The translations under genes were made by a program, and so were the position numbers. The notes under the pieces were generated by a model. That model was not told the DNA's origin. It saw only the letters and a program-made list of their open reading frames with translations, and searched no databases. Shown in pieces: positions 24,473 through 32,122 of a DNA stretch of 64,000 nt (positions are counted from its first letter, which is position 1; each line of letters starts with the position of its first letter). Source of the stretch: an uncultured Lachnospiraceae bacterium (GTDB lineage: Bacteria > Bacillota > Clostridia > Lachnospirales > Lachnospiraceae). Where the stretch lies: the NCBI GenBank assembly GCA_934352055.1, contig CAKRJY010000001.1:563375-627374 (forward strand). The letters are read 5' to 3'.

Positions 24473-27172
24473 TTATGTAAGCGGACGGAAGGATTCCATC
24501 GCTTCCCGATTCACACGCTCCACTTCTTTTTCCAGATCTCTCGCCGAAAATCTGCGTGCACCTTCGCCAATGACAATCATCTGTTCCCTGCGATCTGATG
24601 TCGCCACGGTCACTTCATATTTGCCAGCCATATCGTGTGTTGTGCGCTCAATGTAGGCATCTGCGGTCTCTGCCTCTCTTGTATAAACTACATGAATATT
24701 GTGATAATCTACAATTTCTTCCACATGACCACGTACACGGTATGCATCAAAGACCACGATTACTTCCTGTCCGATATGCCCTTGATAATTGCACATAATA
24801 TCAAGCAGACGTCCCCTTGCACCGTCAATGCTGACCTTTGCAATCTCATCTAACTCTTTCCACACAAAAATAACATTATATCCGTCAACAAGCAGATATT
24901 TTTTCTTTGGCTTTTCCGCTTGATTTCTATTATGCGTCTTTTGGTATGTCTCTCGCGCATCCTGAATACGTTCCTTGCGTTCCGCGTCAATGACACGTTT
25001 TTCTGCGGCAGGCAATCGTCTCTTAATCTCGCCAAATTCACGCACAAAGATTTCTTCCAAATCCGATTCTAAACCGCCATAACCATCATAACCTTTCGGC
25101 TTTCCACTGCGCATTGCCTCCGCTTTTGCTTTTGCTGCAGCAATGACTTCATCTTCCGTCGGGTCTGCCTTTTTTTCATATAGATACGACGCCATTGGCA
25201 TGTGCATTTTATCTTCCACTTCATACCACGGAACAACATACCCCGCTCCATGCCCACAAAAGACGGAATCGCAGGTGTTTCTTGTATCACGGTCTGGATC
25301 ATATCCTATTTCAGCCACAACTTCTTCCTGGTTATGACATGGAAAATACCCTTCCAACGCCAGTGTCATTTGACCATTTCCACCTGTTGCCTGTGCCAAG
25401 GTTGTACCATAATCACGCATCAAAGATACCGGTGCAATGCCTTGCAAAATGGCGGTATTACTTTCCATGAGTGGTGCTTCAAATTTCCCCTGCATGCGGT
25501 TCATATCCGTCATCACACGTCCCAAATCCTGTAATGGCATTTCAATACGCACACGATAGTATGGTTCTAAAAGCACATTTTCTGCTTTGCGCAATCCCTG
25601 ACGGATTGCCCGATACGTTGCCTGACGAAAATCGCCGCCCTCGGTATGCTTTTTGTGCGCTTTTCCCGTCACCACCGTCATACGCACATCCGTAAGCGGC
25701 GAACCCGTTAATACACCACGATGCGCACGTTCTGTCAAATGTGTGTAGATCAGGCGCTGCCAGTTGAGATCTAAAATATCCTGCGAACAATCCATTGCAT
25801 ACTCTACACCACTGCCTTGCGGCAATTCTTCTATCAGAATATGTGCCTCGGCATAATGACGCAAAGGTTCAAAATGGCCGACGCCCTCTACTGCCCCGCG
25901 AATGGTTTCTTTGTATCGTACTTTTCCTGCACCAAATGTCACCAATATACCATAGCGCGTTTTTAACTGCTGCTGCAGTACTTCCGTCTGCACCGGTCCC
26001 ATCAAATGCACATGCACTTGGCGGTCACGCTCCTGCCACGTCACATGCAGCGTCGGATCTTCCTCCTCCAACTGACGCATGTAGGATAATAAGACATGCG
26101 GTGCGCACCCCTCCGGTGGAATGACATGATAAGATAATACCGGTTCTATCACATCCTGCTCCAACGGGCTGCATTCTCCTAAGGTCATACCGGCATACGA
26201 CTGGCTCAATCCCATCACCGCACAAATCTCACCCGATTCTATCGTATCCACACATTCATAGCGTTCTCCCGAATATAAACGAATCTGGTTGATTTTTTCG
26301 GTACAAGTTGTCTTTTGTCCCTCAGTATCATCCTCTTGTGCCATAACAGGAAGCTCATAAGAAACATCATCCTTAACACTTAATGTTCCACCTAAAATTT
26401 TTAAATATGTCAGACGGTTTCCTTTTTGATCCCTGCCAATTTTAAAACAACGCGCCGCAAAACCTTCTTTCGCCTGTGGTTCACGCATATAATTTTGCAT
26501 AAGACAAAGCAGCTCACAAACACCTTGTAATTTTAATGCCGAGCCAAAAAGAACAGGAAAGATTTTTCGTTTTGCAATTGCCTCTATCAGATCTTCCTGC
26601 GCCAGATTTCCTGTATTTAAAAATACTTCCAATAATTTTTCGTCGCAAAGAGCAATGCTTTCTTTTTCTGCAGAAGTCATTTCCTGTTGTCCACAAAATC
26701 CGCGAAAGTCAAGACAGTTATCCCCAAGTTTGTCCTGTAAGTGTGCAAGTAGTTCCTCTGCCGATTGGTGCGTCACATCCATTTTGTTGACAAAAATCAC
26801 ACATGGCACTTCGTAATTTTGCAAAAGCTTCCACAATGTACGCGTATGCCCCTGCACACCATCCATACCACTAATCAGCAAAATGGCATAATCCAAAACC
26901 GAAAGTGTACGCTCCATTTCTGCTGTAAAATCGGCATGTCCCGGGGTATCCAGCAAAACATATTCCACGTCACCATCTGTAAAACGCGCCATTTTCGAAA
27001 AAATCGTAATCCCCCTCTGGCGTTCCATTTCATCCGTATCCAGATACGCATCCTGATGGTCCACACGCCCTAAGCTTCGAATTGCCCCCGTCTGGTATAA
27101 AAGAGCTTCGGATAATGTTGTTTTGCCGGCATCAACATGTGCTAAAATGCCGATTGTCAATTTCTTCTTCAT
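24473..27172 (-). CDS. TetM/EF-G-like translational GTPase fused to a YacP/Rae1-type NYN endoribonuclease domain
   Basis: 899 aa. The G domain has AHVDAGKTT (11-19), DTPGH (75-79) and NKMD (129-132), with 'DTDEMERQRGITIFSKMARF' as switch I, as in TetM. Domains II-V follow; domain IV (about 484-600) keeps the EF-G pattern 'GVLTGSPLTDVRMTVVTG' and 'HTEGGDFRQAT'. After an about 95-residue charged linker, residues 756-899 are an NYN_YacP domain: 'LLVDGYNVIFVW', 'VVFDAYRV', 'TADAYIERTTHDM' and 'VATSDRREQ', with the acidic catalytic set intact. TetM-like factors dock in the ribosomal A site; Bacillus Rae1 (YacP) cuts mRNA in that site. It abuts the M15 peptidase gene with no gap. Joint action on stalled ribosomes is inference. 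Tetracycline resistance should not be assumed. Confidence 0.88.
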   Translation of the reverse strand: MKKKLTIGILAHVDAGKTTLSEALLYQTGAIRSLGRVDHQDAYLDTDEMERQRGITIFSKMARFTDGDVEYVLLDTPGHADFTAEMERTLSVLDYAILLISGMDGVQGHTRTLWKLLQNYEVPCVIFVNKMDVTHQSAEELLAHLQDKLGDNCLDFRGFCGQQEMTSAEKESIALCDEKLLEVFLNTGNLAQEDLIEAIAKRKIFPVLFGSALKLQGVCELLCLMQNYMREPQAKEGFAARCFKIGRDQKGNRLTYLKILGGTLSVKDDVSYELPVMAQEDDTEGQKTTCTEKINQIRLYSGERYECVDTIESGEICAVMGLSQSYAGMTLGECSPLEQDVIEPVLSYHVIPPEGCAPHVLLSYMRQLEEEDPTLHVTWQERDRQVHVHLMGPVQTEVLQQQLKTRYGILVTFGAGKVRYKETIRGAVEGVGHFEPLRHYAEAHILIEELPQGSGVEYAMDCSQDILDLNWQRLIYTHLTERAHRGVLTGSPLTDVRMTVVTGKAHKKHTEGGDFRQATYRAIRQGLRKAENVLLEPYYRVRIEMPLQDLGRVMTDMNRMQGKFEAPLMESNTAILQGIAPVSLMRDYGTTLAQATGGNGQMTLALEGYFPCHNQEEVVAEIGYDPDRDTRNTCDSVFCGHGAGYVVPWYEVEDKMHMPMASYLYEKKADPTEDEVIAAAKAKAEAMRSGKPKGYDGYGGLESDLEEIFVREFGEIKRRLPAAEKRVIDAERKERIQDARETYQKTHNRNQAEKPKKKYLLVDGYNVIFVWKELDEIAKVSIDGARGRLLDIMCNYQGHIGQEVIVVFDAYRVRGHVEEIVDYHNIHVVYTREAETADAYIERTTHDMAGKYEVTVATSDRREQMIVIGEGARRFSARDLEKEVERVNREAMESFRPLT

Positions 27173-28081
27173 CTATCTGTCCTTTTCAAAATGCTGGTAG
27201 TCTTTATTTCCATTCCATTCTCCGCCCCACTGAAAGCCGTGCGACTTAAAGATACGATAACAGACGTCATCTTTTGAAATCATGTGTGCACGCTGCGTTG
27301 TTCTATCCTTATAAGTATTATAATCTTGATATGGACTTGCAACCGTCTGCTGCAGATCCGTCTCTTTTACATACGGATTTTCCAGCGGATTTATATCAAT
27401 CGCCATTCCATAGGCATGGTTCGACAATACGTCCGTCCCCGCAATTTTACGATAGTGAAAAGCCGATGTATTGTCATCATTGATGGAGCAAATATCCACC
27501 TGTTCTCCGTTTCGCACCTGATCTTTTTCATAATACCGGTCAATCAGATACATTGCATGAATCTCATATTCTTCCTGAAACAATTCCATAAAAATCTGAC
27601 GGCAATCCTCCGCAATCGCCTGATTCACTACAAGTTCCCCCACCTGCATCTGATGATTAAAATTGTAATGGAGTACTTTTATATAGCGCAAATCATCATA
27701 AGAAATGTCTGGATTTTCTATATAAGATTTTCCATTCATAGCTTCTTTTTGTGCCTCAGTAAGTTCACTTGAAGTAAAGTATAAGTCCAGATTCTGCTCA
27801 TCAATGGTCGCATCTTCCACAATAGCGCCCGCTTCTAAGTCACACAAATCCGTTCGTTTCCCTGGTGTTGTCTGCCATGCATCTGGTGCTTGTGTATCTG
27901 GCGTCTGCTGCTCCGATGTTTGCTTTTCTGATGTTTCGTTTTCTGTCACTTGTTTATCGTTGGTCGGCCGGTTTAACAGATAGATTCCGAGGGAAACAAG
28001 CATTGCCAGAGCAAGAAGAGCCAAAACGAGCTTCATCTTATCATCGCACATGCGGTTATGTTTATTCTTTTTCACTGCCAT
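27173..28081 (-). CDS. M15-family D-Ala-D-Ala carboxypeptidase/endopeptidase, membrane anchored
   Basis: 302 aa from the ATG at 28081, ten bases after GGAGG; the open frame continues upstream without such a site. A membrane anchor (LVLALLALAMLVSLGIYLL) lies near residues 17-36, then a Thr/Gln/Glu-rich linker (SEKQTSEQQTPDTQ). The catalytic domain at the C terminus has the zinc motifs SNHAYGMAIDIN (His, Asp) and 'WGGEWNGNKDYQHFE' (His), as in VanY/M15 enzymes. It trims peptidoglycan stem peptides outside the membrane. It is directly followed by the GTPase-nuclease gene. Confidence 0.88.
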   Translation of the reverse strand: MAVKKNKHNRMCDDKMKLVLALLALAMLVSLGIYLLNRPTNDKQVTENETSEKQTSEQQTPDTQAPDAWQTTPGKRTDLCDLEAGAIVEDATIDEQNLDLYFTSSELTEAQKEAMNGKSYIENPDISYDDLRYIKVLHYNFNHQMQVGELVVNQAIAEDCRQIFMELFQEEYEIHAMYLIDRYYEKDQVRNGEQVDICSINDDNTSAFHYRKIAGTDVLSNHAYGMAIDINPLENPYVKETDLQQTVASPYQDYNTYKDRTTQRAHMISKDDVCYRIFKSHGFQWGGEWNGNKDYQHFEKDR

Positions 28082-28180
28082 TGCCGCTTTTCCTCCTTCT
28101 TTTTCTCTGCTGCTCTTCTTGTCTTTCCTGATCTTATCCGCTTTACCGATCTTATGCGAAATGCAATAGCTACATAAGCA

Positions 28181-28213
28181 AAAAGGACTTCTTTCCACTT
28201 AGAAAGAAGTCCT
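28181..28213 (-). terminator. Terminator of the tRNA-Tyr/tRNA-Leu unit
   Basis: A 12-bp perfect stem: AGGACTTCTTTC (28184-28195) and GAAAGAAGTCCT (28202-28213), loop of six, then TTTTTGC on the minus strand. Confidence 0.88.
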
Positions 28214-28225
28214 CTTCATAGAAAC

Positions 28226-28309
28226 TGCCGCAGACCGGAATCGAACCGGTACGATGTCGCCACCACAGGATTTTAAGTCCTGCGCGTCTGCCAGTTCCGC
28301 CACTGCGGC
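28226..28309 (-). tRNA. tRNA-Leu (anticodon TAA)
   Basis: 84 nt class II tRNA with acceptor GCCGCAG/CTGCGGC, anticodon loop CTTAAAA, a long variable arm (TGGTGGCGACATCGT region) and T-arm GGTTCGATTCC. No encoded CCA. Confidence 0.95.
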
Positions 28310-28381
28310 CTGTTACGAGCACTTAATGAGAACTAGCGTAGCGCTGTTCGAATTTAGTAGGCAAGTGCTGTTACGAGCACT
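28310..28381. repeat. Repeated 14-mer in the spacer between tRNA-Tyr and tRNA-Leu
   Basis: CTGTTACGAGCACT occurs at 28310-28323, directly against the tRNA-Leu 5' end, and at 28368-28381. The second copy is part of an inverted repeat AGTGCT-GTTACG-AGCACT (28364-28381). The 134-base spacer is long for a tRNA pair and holds no gene. Confidence 0.7.
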
Positions 28382-28443
28382 CAGATGTCTTAACATCCTA
28401 TGTGCGATACGTACTTGCACTCAGATATTCCTATCTTGTGCAA

Positions 28444-28525
28444 TGGGTGGTGGTGGATTCGAACCACCGAAGCAAGATGCAGCAGATTTACAGTCTGTCC
28501 CCTTTGGCCACTCGGGAAACCACCC
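28444..28525 (-). tRNA. tRNA-Tyr (anticodon GTA)
   Basis: 82 nt class II tRNA with acceptor GGGTGGT/ACCACCC, anticodon loop CTGTAAA, long variable arm and T-arm GGTTCGAATCC. No encoded CCA. Confidence 0.95.
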
Positions 28526-28560
28526 ATTTCAAAACAATATCATGTCCTGACAAAATAGAA

Positions 28561-28589
28561 TTATAGCACAGGCTTTTTTTGCGCGCAAC
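28561..28589 (-). promoter_or_regulatory. Promoter of tRNA-Tyr
   Basis: TTGCGC (28584-28589), 17 bases ending in TGTGC, TATAAT (28561-28566) on the minus strand; extended -10. Confidence 0.75.
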
Positions 28590-28629
28590 TGTTTTTTATA
28601 TGTAGGTTTGTCGAATTTCTATGCATGGT

Positions 28630-28960
28630 ATGTCACTCGCATGGGTATCTTGCTCATTTTTCCTGTTCTCATACCCATAGTTCATCACTTGCGTGGGTAT
28701 CTTGCTTGTTTTCCTGCTCTCATACCCATAGTTCATCACTCGCATGGGTATCTTGCTCATTTTCCTGTTCTCATACCCACAATTCGTCGCTCGCATGGGT
28801 ATCACGCTCATTTTCCTGCTCTCATACCCACAGTTCATCACTCGCATGGGTATCACGCTCATTTTCCTGCTCTCATACCCACAGTTCATCACTCGCGTGG
28901 GTATCACGCTCATTTTCCTGTTCTCATACCCACAGTTCGTCACTTACATGGGTATCTTGC
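28630..28960. repeat. 51-bp tandem repeat array, about 6.5 copies, each with an internal inverted repeat
   Basis: The core TGGGTAT recurs at 28642, 28694, 28745, 28796, 28847, 28898 and 28949, with steps of 52 and then five of 51. Each unit has TGGGTAT paired to a later ATACCCA about 20 bases on, so each could fold. Copies differ by a few bases, mainly at TTGCTCA/CACGCTCA and CGC/TGC. The array runs into the last codons of the YjbR-MGMT gene and ends 70 bases before the tRNA-Tyr promoter region. All frames are open for long stretches because the unit is a multiple of three, so the 17-residue repeat ORFs here are not good evidence for a gene. Confidence 0.95.
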
Positions 28961-29593
28961 TTGTTTTTCTATCGCCATACCAAACTGTTTCAAATCGACC
29001 TTGCCATTTTCAACAACAATGCCTTCTTCTCTCAAACGCGTTGCCTGCTCTTCTGCTCCGCCAAAAGCGAACGCATCACACAATTCTCCCTTTGCATTAA
29101 CAACACGAAAACACGGAATATGCTCCGGGTCTGGATTTTTGTGTAAAGCATTTCCCACTGCGCGACACATTTTCTCATTGCCAGCCATCTTTGCCACCTG
29201 CGCATAGGTTGCAACTTTCCCCTTGGGAATCCGCTTTACTGCATCATAAATACGCTTGGTCGGACTATCTGTCACAAGATCATAACTTTCCGCAATCATA
29301 CGCTTAATTTCTGCATCCGGAATGCTTCCATCTAAGCGAATGGTATTCCAATGCTCCTTATTCTGATGATATCCCGGCATAACAGCCTCGTAAGTTTCAC
29401 GCCAGAAATCACGCCATTGCGGATCCACTTTTACATTTATATGAACCGTTCCATCCATATCATAGGTCCATAAAAATACTTTCTGACTATCCTTTATGCG
29501 AACCAATTGCCAGTTCGGATCATGGAATGGCGCATCCTGGTATGTCCCCGGAAGCGAAAGCCCATATGCAAGTGCTTCTTCTCGTGTTCTCAT
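28940..29593 (-). CDS. MmcQ/YjbR domain fused to an MGMT/ATL-like DNA-alkyltransferase domain
   Basis: 217 aa. Residues 1-112 match the MmcQ/YjbR fold ('YGLSLPGTYQDAPFHDPNW', 'INVKVDPQW', 'GYHQNKEHWNTIRLDG'). Residues 115-205 match the DNA-binding half of O6-alkylguanine-DNA methyltransferase: 'IYDAVKRIPKGKVATYAQVAKMAG', 'CRAVGNALHKNP', then IPCFRVV in place of the usual PCHRV, so the acceptor Cys is kept but the His is Phe. The last codons (ARYPCK) come from the 51-bp repeat, so the C terminus has been rewritten by the array. It probably binds alkylated DNA; transfer activity is uncertain. Confidence 0.85.
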   Translation of the reverse strand: MRTREEALAYGLSLPGTYQDAPFHDPNWQLVRIKDSQKVFLWTYDMDGTVHINVKVDPQWRDFWRETYEAVMPGYHQNKEHWNTIRLDGSIPDAEIKRMIAESYDLVTDSPTKRIYDAVKRIPKGKVATYAQVAKMAGNEKMCRAVGNALHKNPDPEHIPCFRVVNAKGELCDAFAFGGAEEQATRLREEGIVVENGKVDLKQFGMAIEKQARYPCK

Positions 29594-29719
29594 GCTACCC
29601 CGCTCTTTCCTGTATAAATTTCCTCTTTCCTATGTAATTTTCCATTATTTATCTATATTTTCTTCATTGCTGTCATTTCAACTTCAGCTATCGTTTCCAT
29701 ATAGTTCTTCTCACGGATT

Positions 29720-31756
29720 TTATTGCTCCTGTTTAAAGACCATACCACTGTAAGGTGTCAATTTCACGTGCATCGTGCCATTTTTCACTTCATGTTTTGA
29801 TGGCATAATCGAATATCCCTTTTCGTTGGTCATCATCGCACTCAGCATCCAGCCATCCGTCACTTCTGCCAGATAAACCGGTATATCTGCTTCTATTTCT
29901 TCTTTTCCAACATTTACAACGACAACATAGCGCTCCTGCTCATTAAAACGCCCGTACGAAACATAATCTTTTCCATGCGCTAAAAAGCGGAACGATCCAC
30001 GGCGCAGCGCACTGCTGCATTTGTGCACCATAATCATATCACGATGGTAATCAAGCAAAGGATAATTGGCCTTGCCCCACGGATAGGTACGTCGGTTATC
30101 CGGATCCGTAAATCCACACACACCTGCCTCATCACCATAATAAAGCGTTGGTGCTCCCGGCCAGGTCATCTGCATCAAAACAGCCACTTTATACAACGGA
30201 ATATTGATGTCCTCAGATGCTGCTTCCACACCAAGCGCAGATGCTCTTCCTACCTTATGATTTGTTCTGGTCAGAAAACGCGAATGATCATGGTTAGACA
30301 GCTGGTTCATTGATGTATACAATGAAGAACCTGTAAATTTTGTCATGTAGTAACGCATGGCATTTTCAAATCGCTCACTATCGCCCTGTGCTGCCGGTTC
30401 ATACGCATCGCTGTGCTTTTCCATTCCTGTCACAAAATAGGAAATTGGCTCCATAAAAGCATCATAATTCATCACCGTATCCCACGCATCCCCCTGCAGC
30501 CAGGATGACGCATCGCCATAATGTTCTGCCAAAATAATTGCTTCCGGATTGGCTTCCTTGACAGCTTTACGGAAATCCCGCCAAAACTGATGATTAAACT
30601 CCGCGCTATGCCCCAGATCTGCTGCTACATCCAGACGCCAGCCATCTGCATTAAAAGGTGGTGATACCCATTTTTTTCCAATATCCAAAATATACTGATA
30701 GAGTTCCTGTGAATCCTCGTAGTTTAATTTTGGCAGCGTGTCATGTCCCCACCAGCCTTCATATGTTCTATTATCCGGCCAGGCATTCTCGTCAGCAAAA
30801 CGAAAATAATGGCGGTATGGACTGTTTGCATCCTCATACGCTCCCGGCGCGTATCCTTTTTCTGCACGGTATATCTTTTCACGGTTCAGCCATTTATTGA
30901 AGGAGCCGCAATGATTAAAGACACCATCCAAAATAACACGGATCCCTTTTGCGTGAGCCTCTTCGATAAATTCCGCAAAAAATTGATTGGATGCCTCCAG
31001 GTTTTCTTTGGAGGTAACACGGTTGATAAAACGGCTTGCGCCCATATTATCTCCTGCTTCCGGCGGCAAAAGTTCACCCTCATCAATCACAATCTTTCCG
31101 TAATGCGGATCAATATGGTCATAGTCAGCAATATCATATTTATGATTGGAAGGCGAGACAAACAGTGGATTAAAGTAAATCACTTCCACGCCCAGACTCT
31201 TCAGATAGTACAGCTTCTGGCGCACTCCTTCCAGATCACCACCATAAAAATCTGCTACGTCAAAATGGGCATTTGGCAGCTGCTCCCAATCCTTAATCTG
31301 ATGGCTCATCGTATTGATATAATGATATTCCTGGTCCAGCACATCGTTCGAAGGATCGCCGTTTGCAAAACGATCTACCAGGATCTGATACATAATCGCA
31401 CCTTTTGCCCAATCCGGTGTCTCAAAGCCCGGTATAATGCGAAAGAAATATTCTGGTCGTGCCTCCTGGCTCACACCAAATTTATCATAAAAGCATTGTT
31501 CCTCTTCGTTCTCGCGAATAGAAAAGCAATAAGAAAATATCGTATCATCCAACTTCACCTGTGTCTCATAGTAATCAAACACATCACCTGCATGCACCAT
31601 TTGCATCAAATAATGCATTCCCTTTGCTAAAAGGTAAATCTCACATATATGTCCATGAGCCACGCGCAAACGTATAGTTACTGTTTCCCCCGGCTTAGGT
31701 TCCATCGGTATCACATACTGCCCTGTCTCATCGCTGTATATTGCTTCTGTGTTCAT
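29720..31756 (-). CDS. GH13 alpha-amylase family enzyme (neopullulanase/cyclomaltodextrinase type)
   Basis: 678 aa. An N-terminal beta-sandwich domain (1-130, CBM34-like) precedes the barrel 'IMYQILVDRFANGDPSND'. The four GH13 regions read DGVFNH, GWRLDVAAD (nucleophile Asp), ILAEHYGD (acid Glu) and 'LSNHDHSRF'. No signal peptide, so it acts inside the cell on imported maltodextrins. The C-terminal domain ends 'HVKLTPYSGMVFKQEQ'. GAGG precedes the start. Upstream on the minus strand lies a repeated ATTCTACAA, a candidate operator. A second GH13 gene ends at the right edge of the window. Confidence 0.9.
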   Translation of the reverse strand: MNTEAIYSDETGQYVIPMEPKPGETVTIRLRVAHGHICEIYLLAKGMHYLMQMVHAGDVFDYYETQVKLDDTIFSYCFSIRENEEEQCFYDKFGVSQEARPEYFFRIIPGFETPDWAKGAIMYQILVDRFANGDPSNDVLDQEYHYINTMSHQIKDWEQLPNAHFDVADFYGGDLEGVRQKLYYLKSLGVEVIYFNPLFVSPSNHKYDIADYDHIDPHYGKIVIDEGELLPPEAGDNMGASRFINRVTSKENLEASNQFFAEFIEEAHAKGIRVILDGVFNHCGSFNKWLNREKIYRAEKGYAPGAYEDANSPYRHYFRFADENAWPDNRTYEGWWGHDTLPKLNYEDSQELYQYILDIGKKWVSPPFNADGWRLDVAADLGHSAEFNHQFWRDFRKAVKEANPEAIILAEHYGDASSWLQGDAWDTVMNYDAFMEPISYFVTGMEKHSDAYEPAAQGDSERFENAMRYYMTKFTGSSLYTSMNQLSNHDHSRFLTRTNHKVGRASALGVEAASEDINIPLYKVAVLMQMTWPGAPTLYYGDEAGVCGFTDPDNRRTYPWGKANYPLLDYHRDMIMVHKCSSALRRGSFRFLAHGKDYVSYGRFNEQERYVVVVNVGKEEIEADIPVYLAEVTDGWMLSAMMTNEKGYSIMPSKHEVKNGTMHVKLTPYSGMVFKQEQ

Positions 31757-32122
31757 ATCCTCGCCCTCTTATTTCATACGATTTTCTATATTTTCATCAT
31801 AACCAGTTTTCTTTATCTTTTCTAGGGATTTTTGTAGAATTTGTAGAATATTTATACAAAGTAAAAAAGACAGCTATCGAACGCTGCCTTTTTAGGAGAA
31901 GGTATTTTTACTATGGGGTTAGCAAAAATATTTATATAATGTATTGGGGGGTTTTTACGATTGTTATTATATAATGCGTCTACCGATAAGTGTTCACAAA
32001 GTTACCAATTTCATGCAAAACTTTTTGTGCACTTTGTACAAAATCGAGTTCCTCGCTCATAAATAACAACCTTTTCCCCTTTATTTTTCACACCCTTCGA
32101 AAGAATGATAAAAATACCTTGC
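31757..32122. other. Intergenic region between ftsH and the GH13 gene
   Basis: 366 bases with no convincing gene. It holds a hairpin at 31869-31888, and a direct repeat TTGTAGAAT at about 31832-31849 in front of the GH13 gene. AT-rich stretches with two ATATAATG-like words lie between 31930 and 31975. Short open frames here have no ribosome site or coding pattern. Confidence 0.6.
31863..31894 (-). terminator. Probable terminator downstream of ftsH
   Basis: On the minus strand GGCAGC and GCTGTC (31869-31874 with 31883-31888, one G-U pair) form a stem with an eight-base loop, followed by TTTTTT. It lies 230 bases after the ftsH stop and also has a T-run in the other direction. Confidence 0.55.

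Noticed and set aside
24473..27172. Tetracycline resistance gene (TetM)
   Set aside because: The G domain is TetM-like but the protein is 260 residues longer, diverges in domain V and has a nuclease domain; resistance cannot be inferred.
28630..28960. CRISPR array
   Set aside because: The units are continuous 51-bp tandem copies with no unique spacers, and there is no cas gene in the window.
28608..29207. Plus-strand open frames over the tandem repeat
   Set aside because: They arise because the unit length is a multiple of three without stops; they lack ribosome sites and run across the YjbR-MGMT gene.
31741..31974. Small plus-strand gene in the ftsH to GH13 gap
   Set aside because: No ribosome site, hydrophobic and Tyr-rich random-looking translation, and it crosses the hairpin at 31869-31888.
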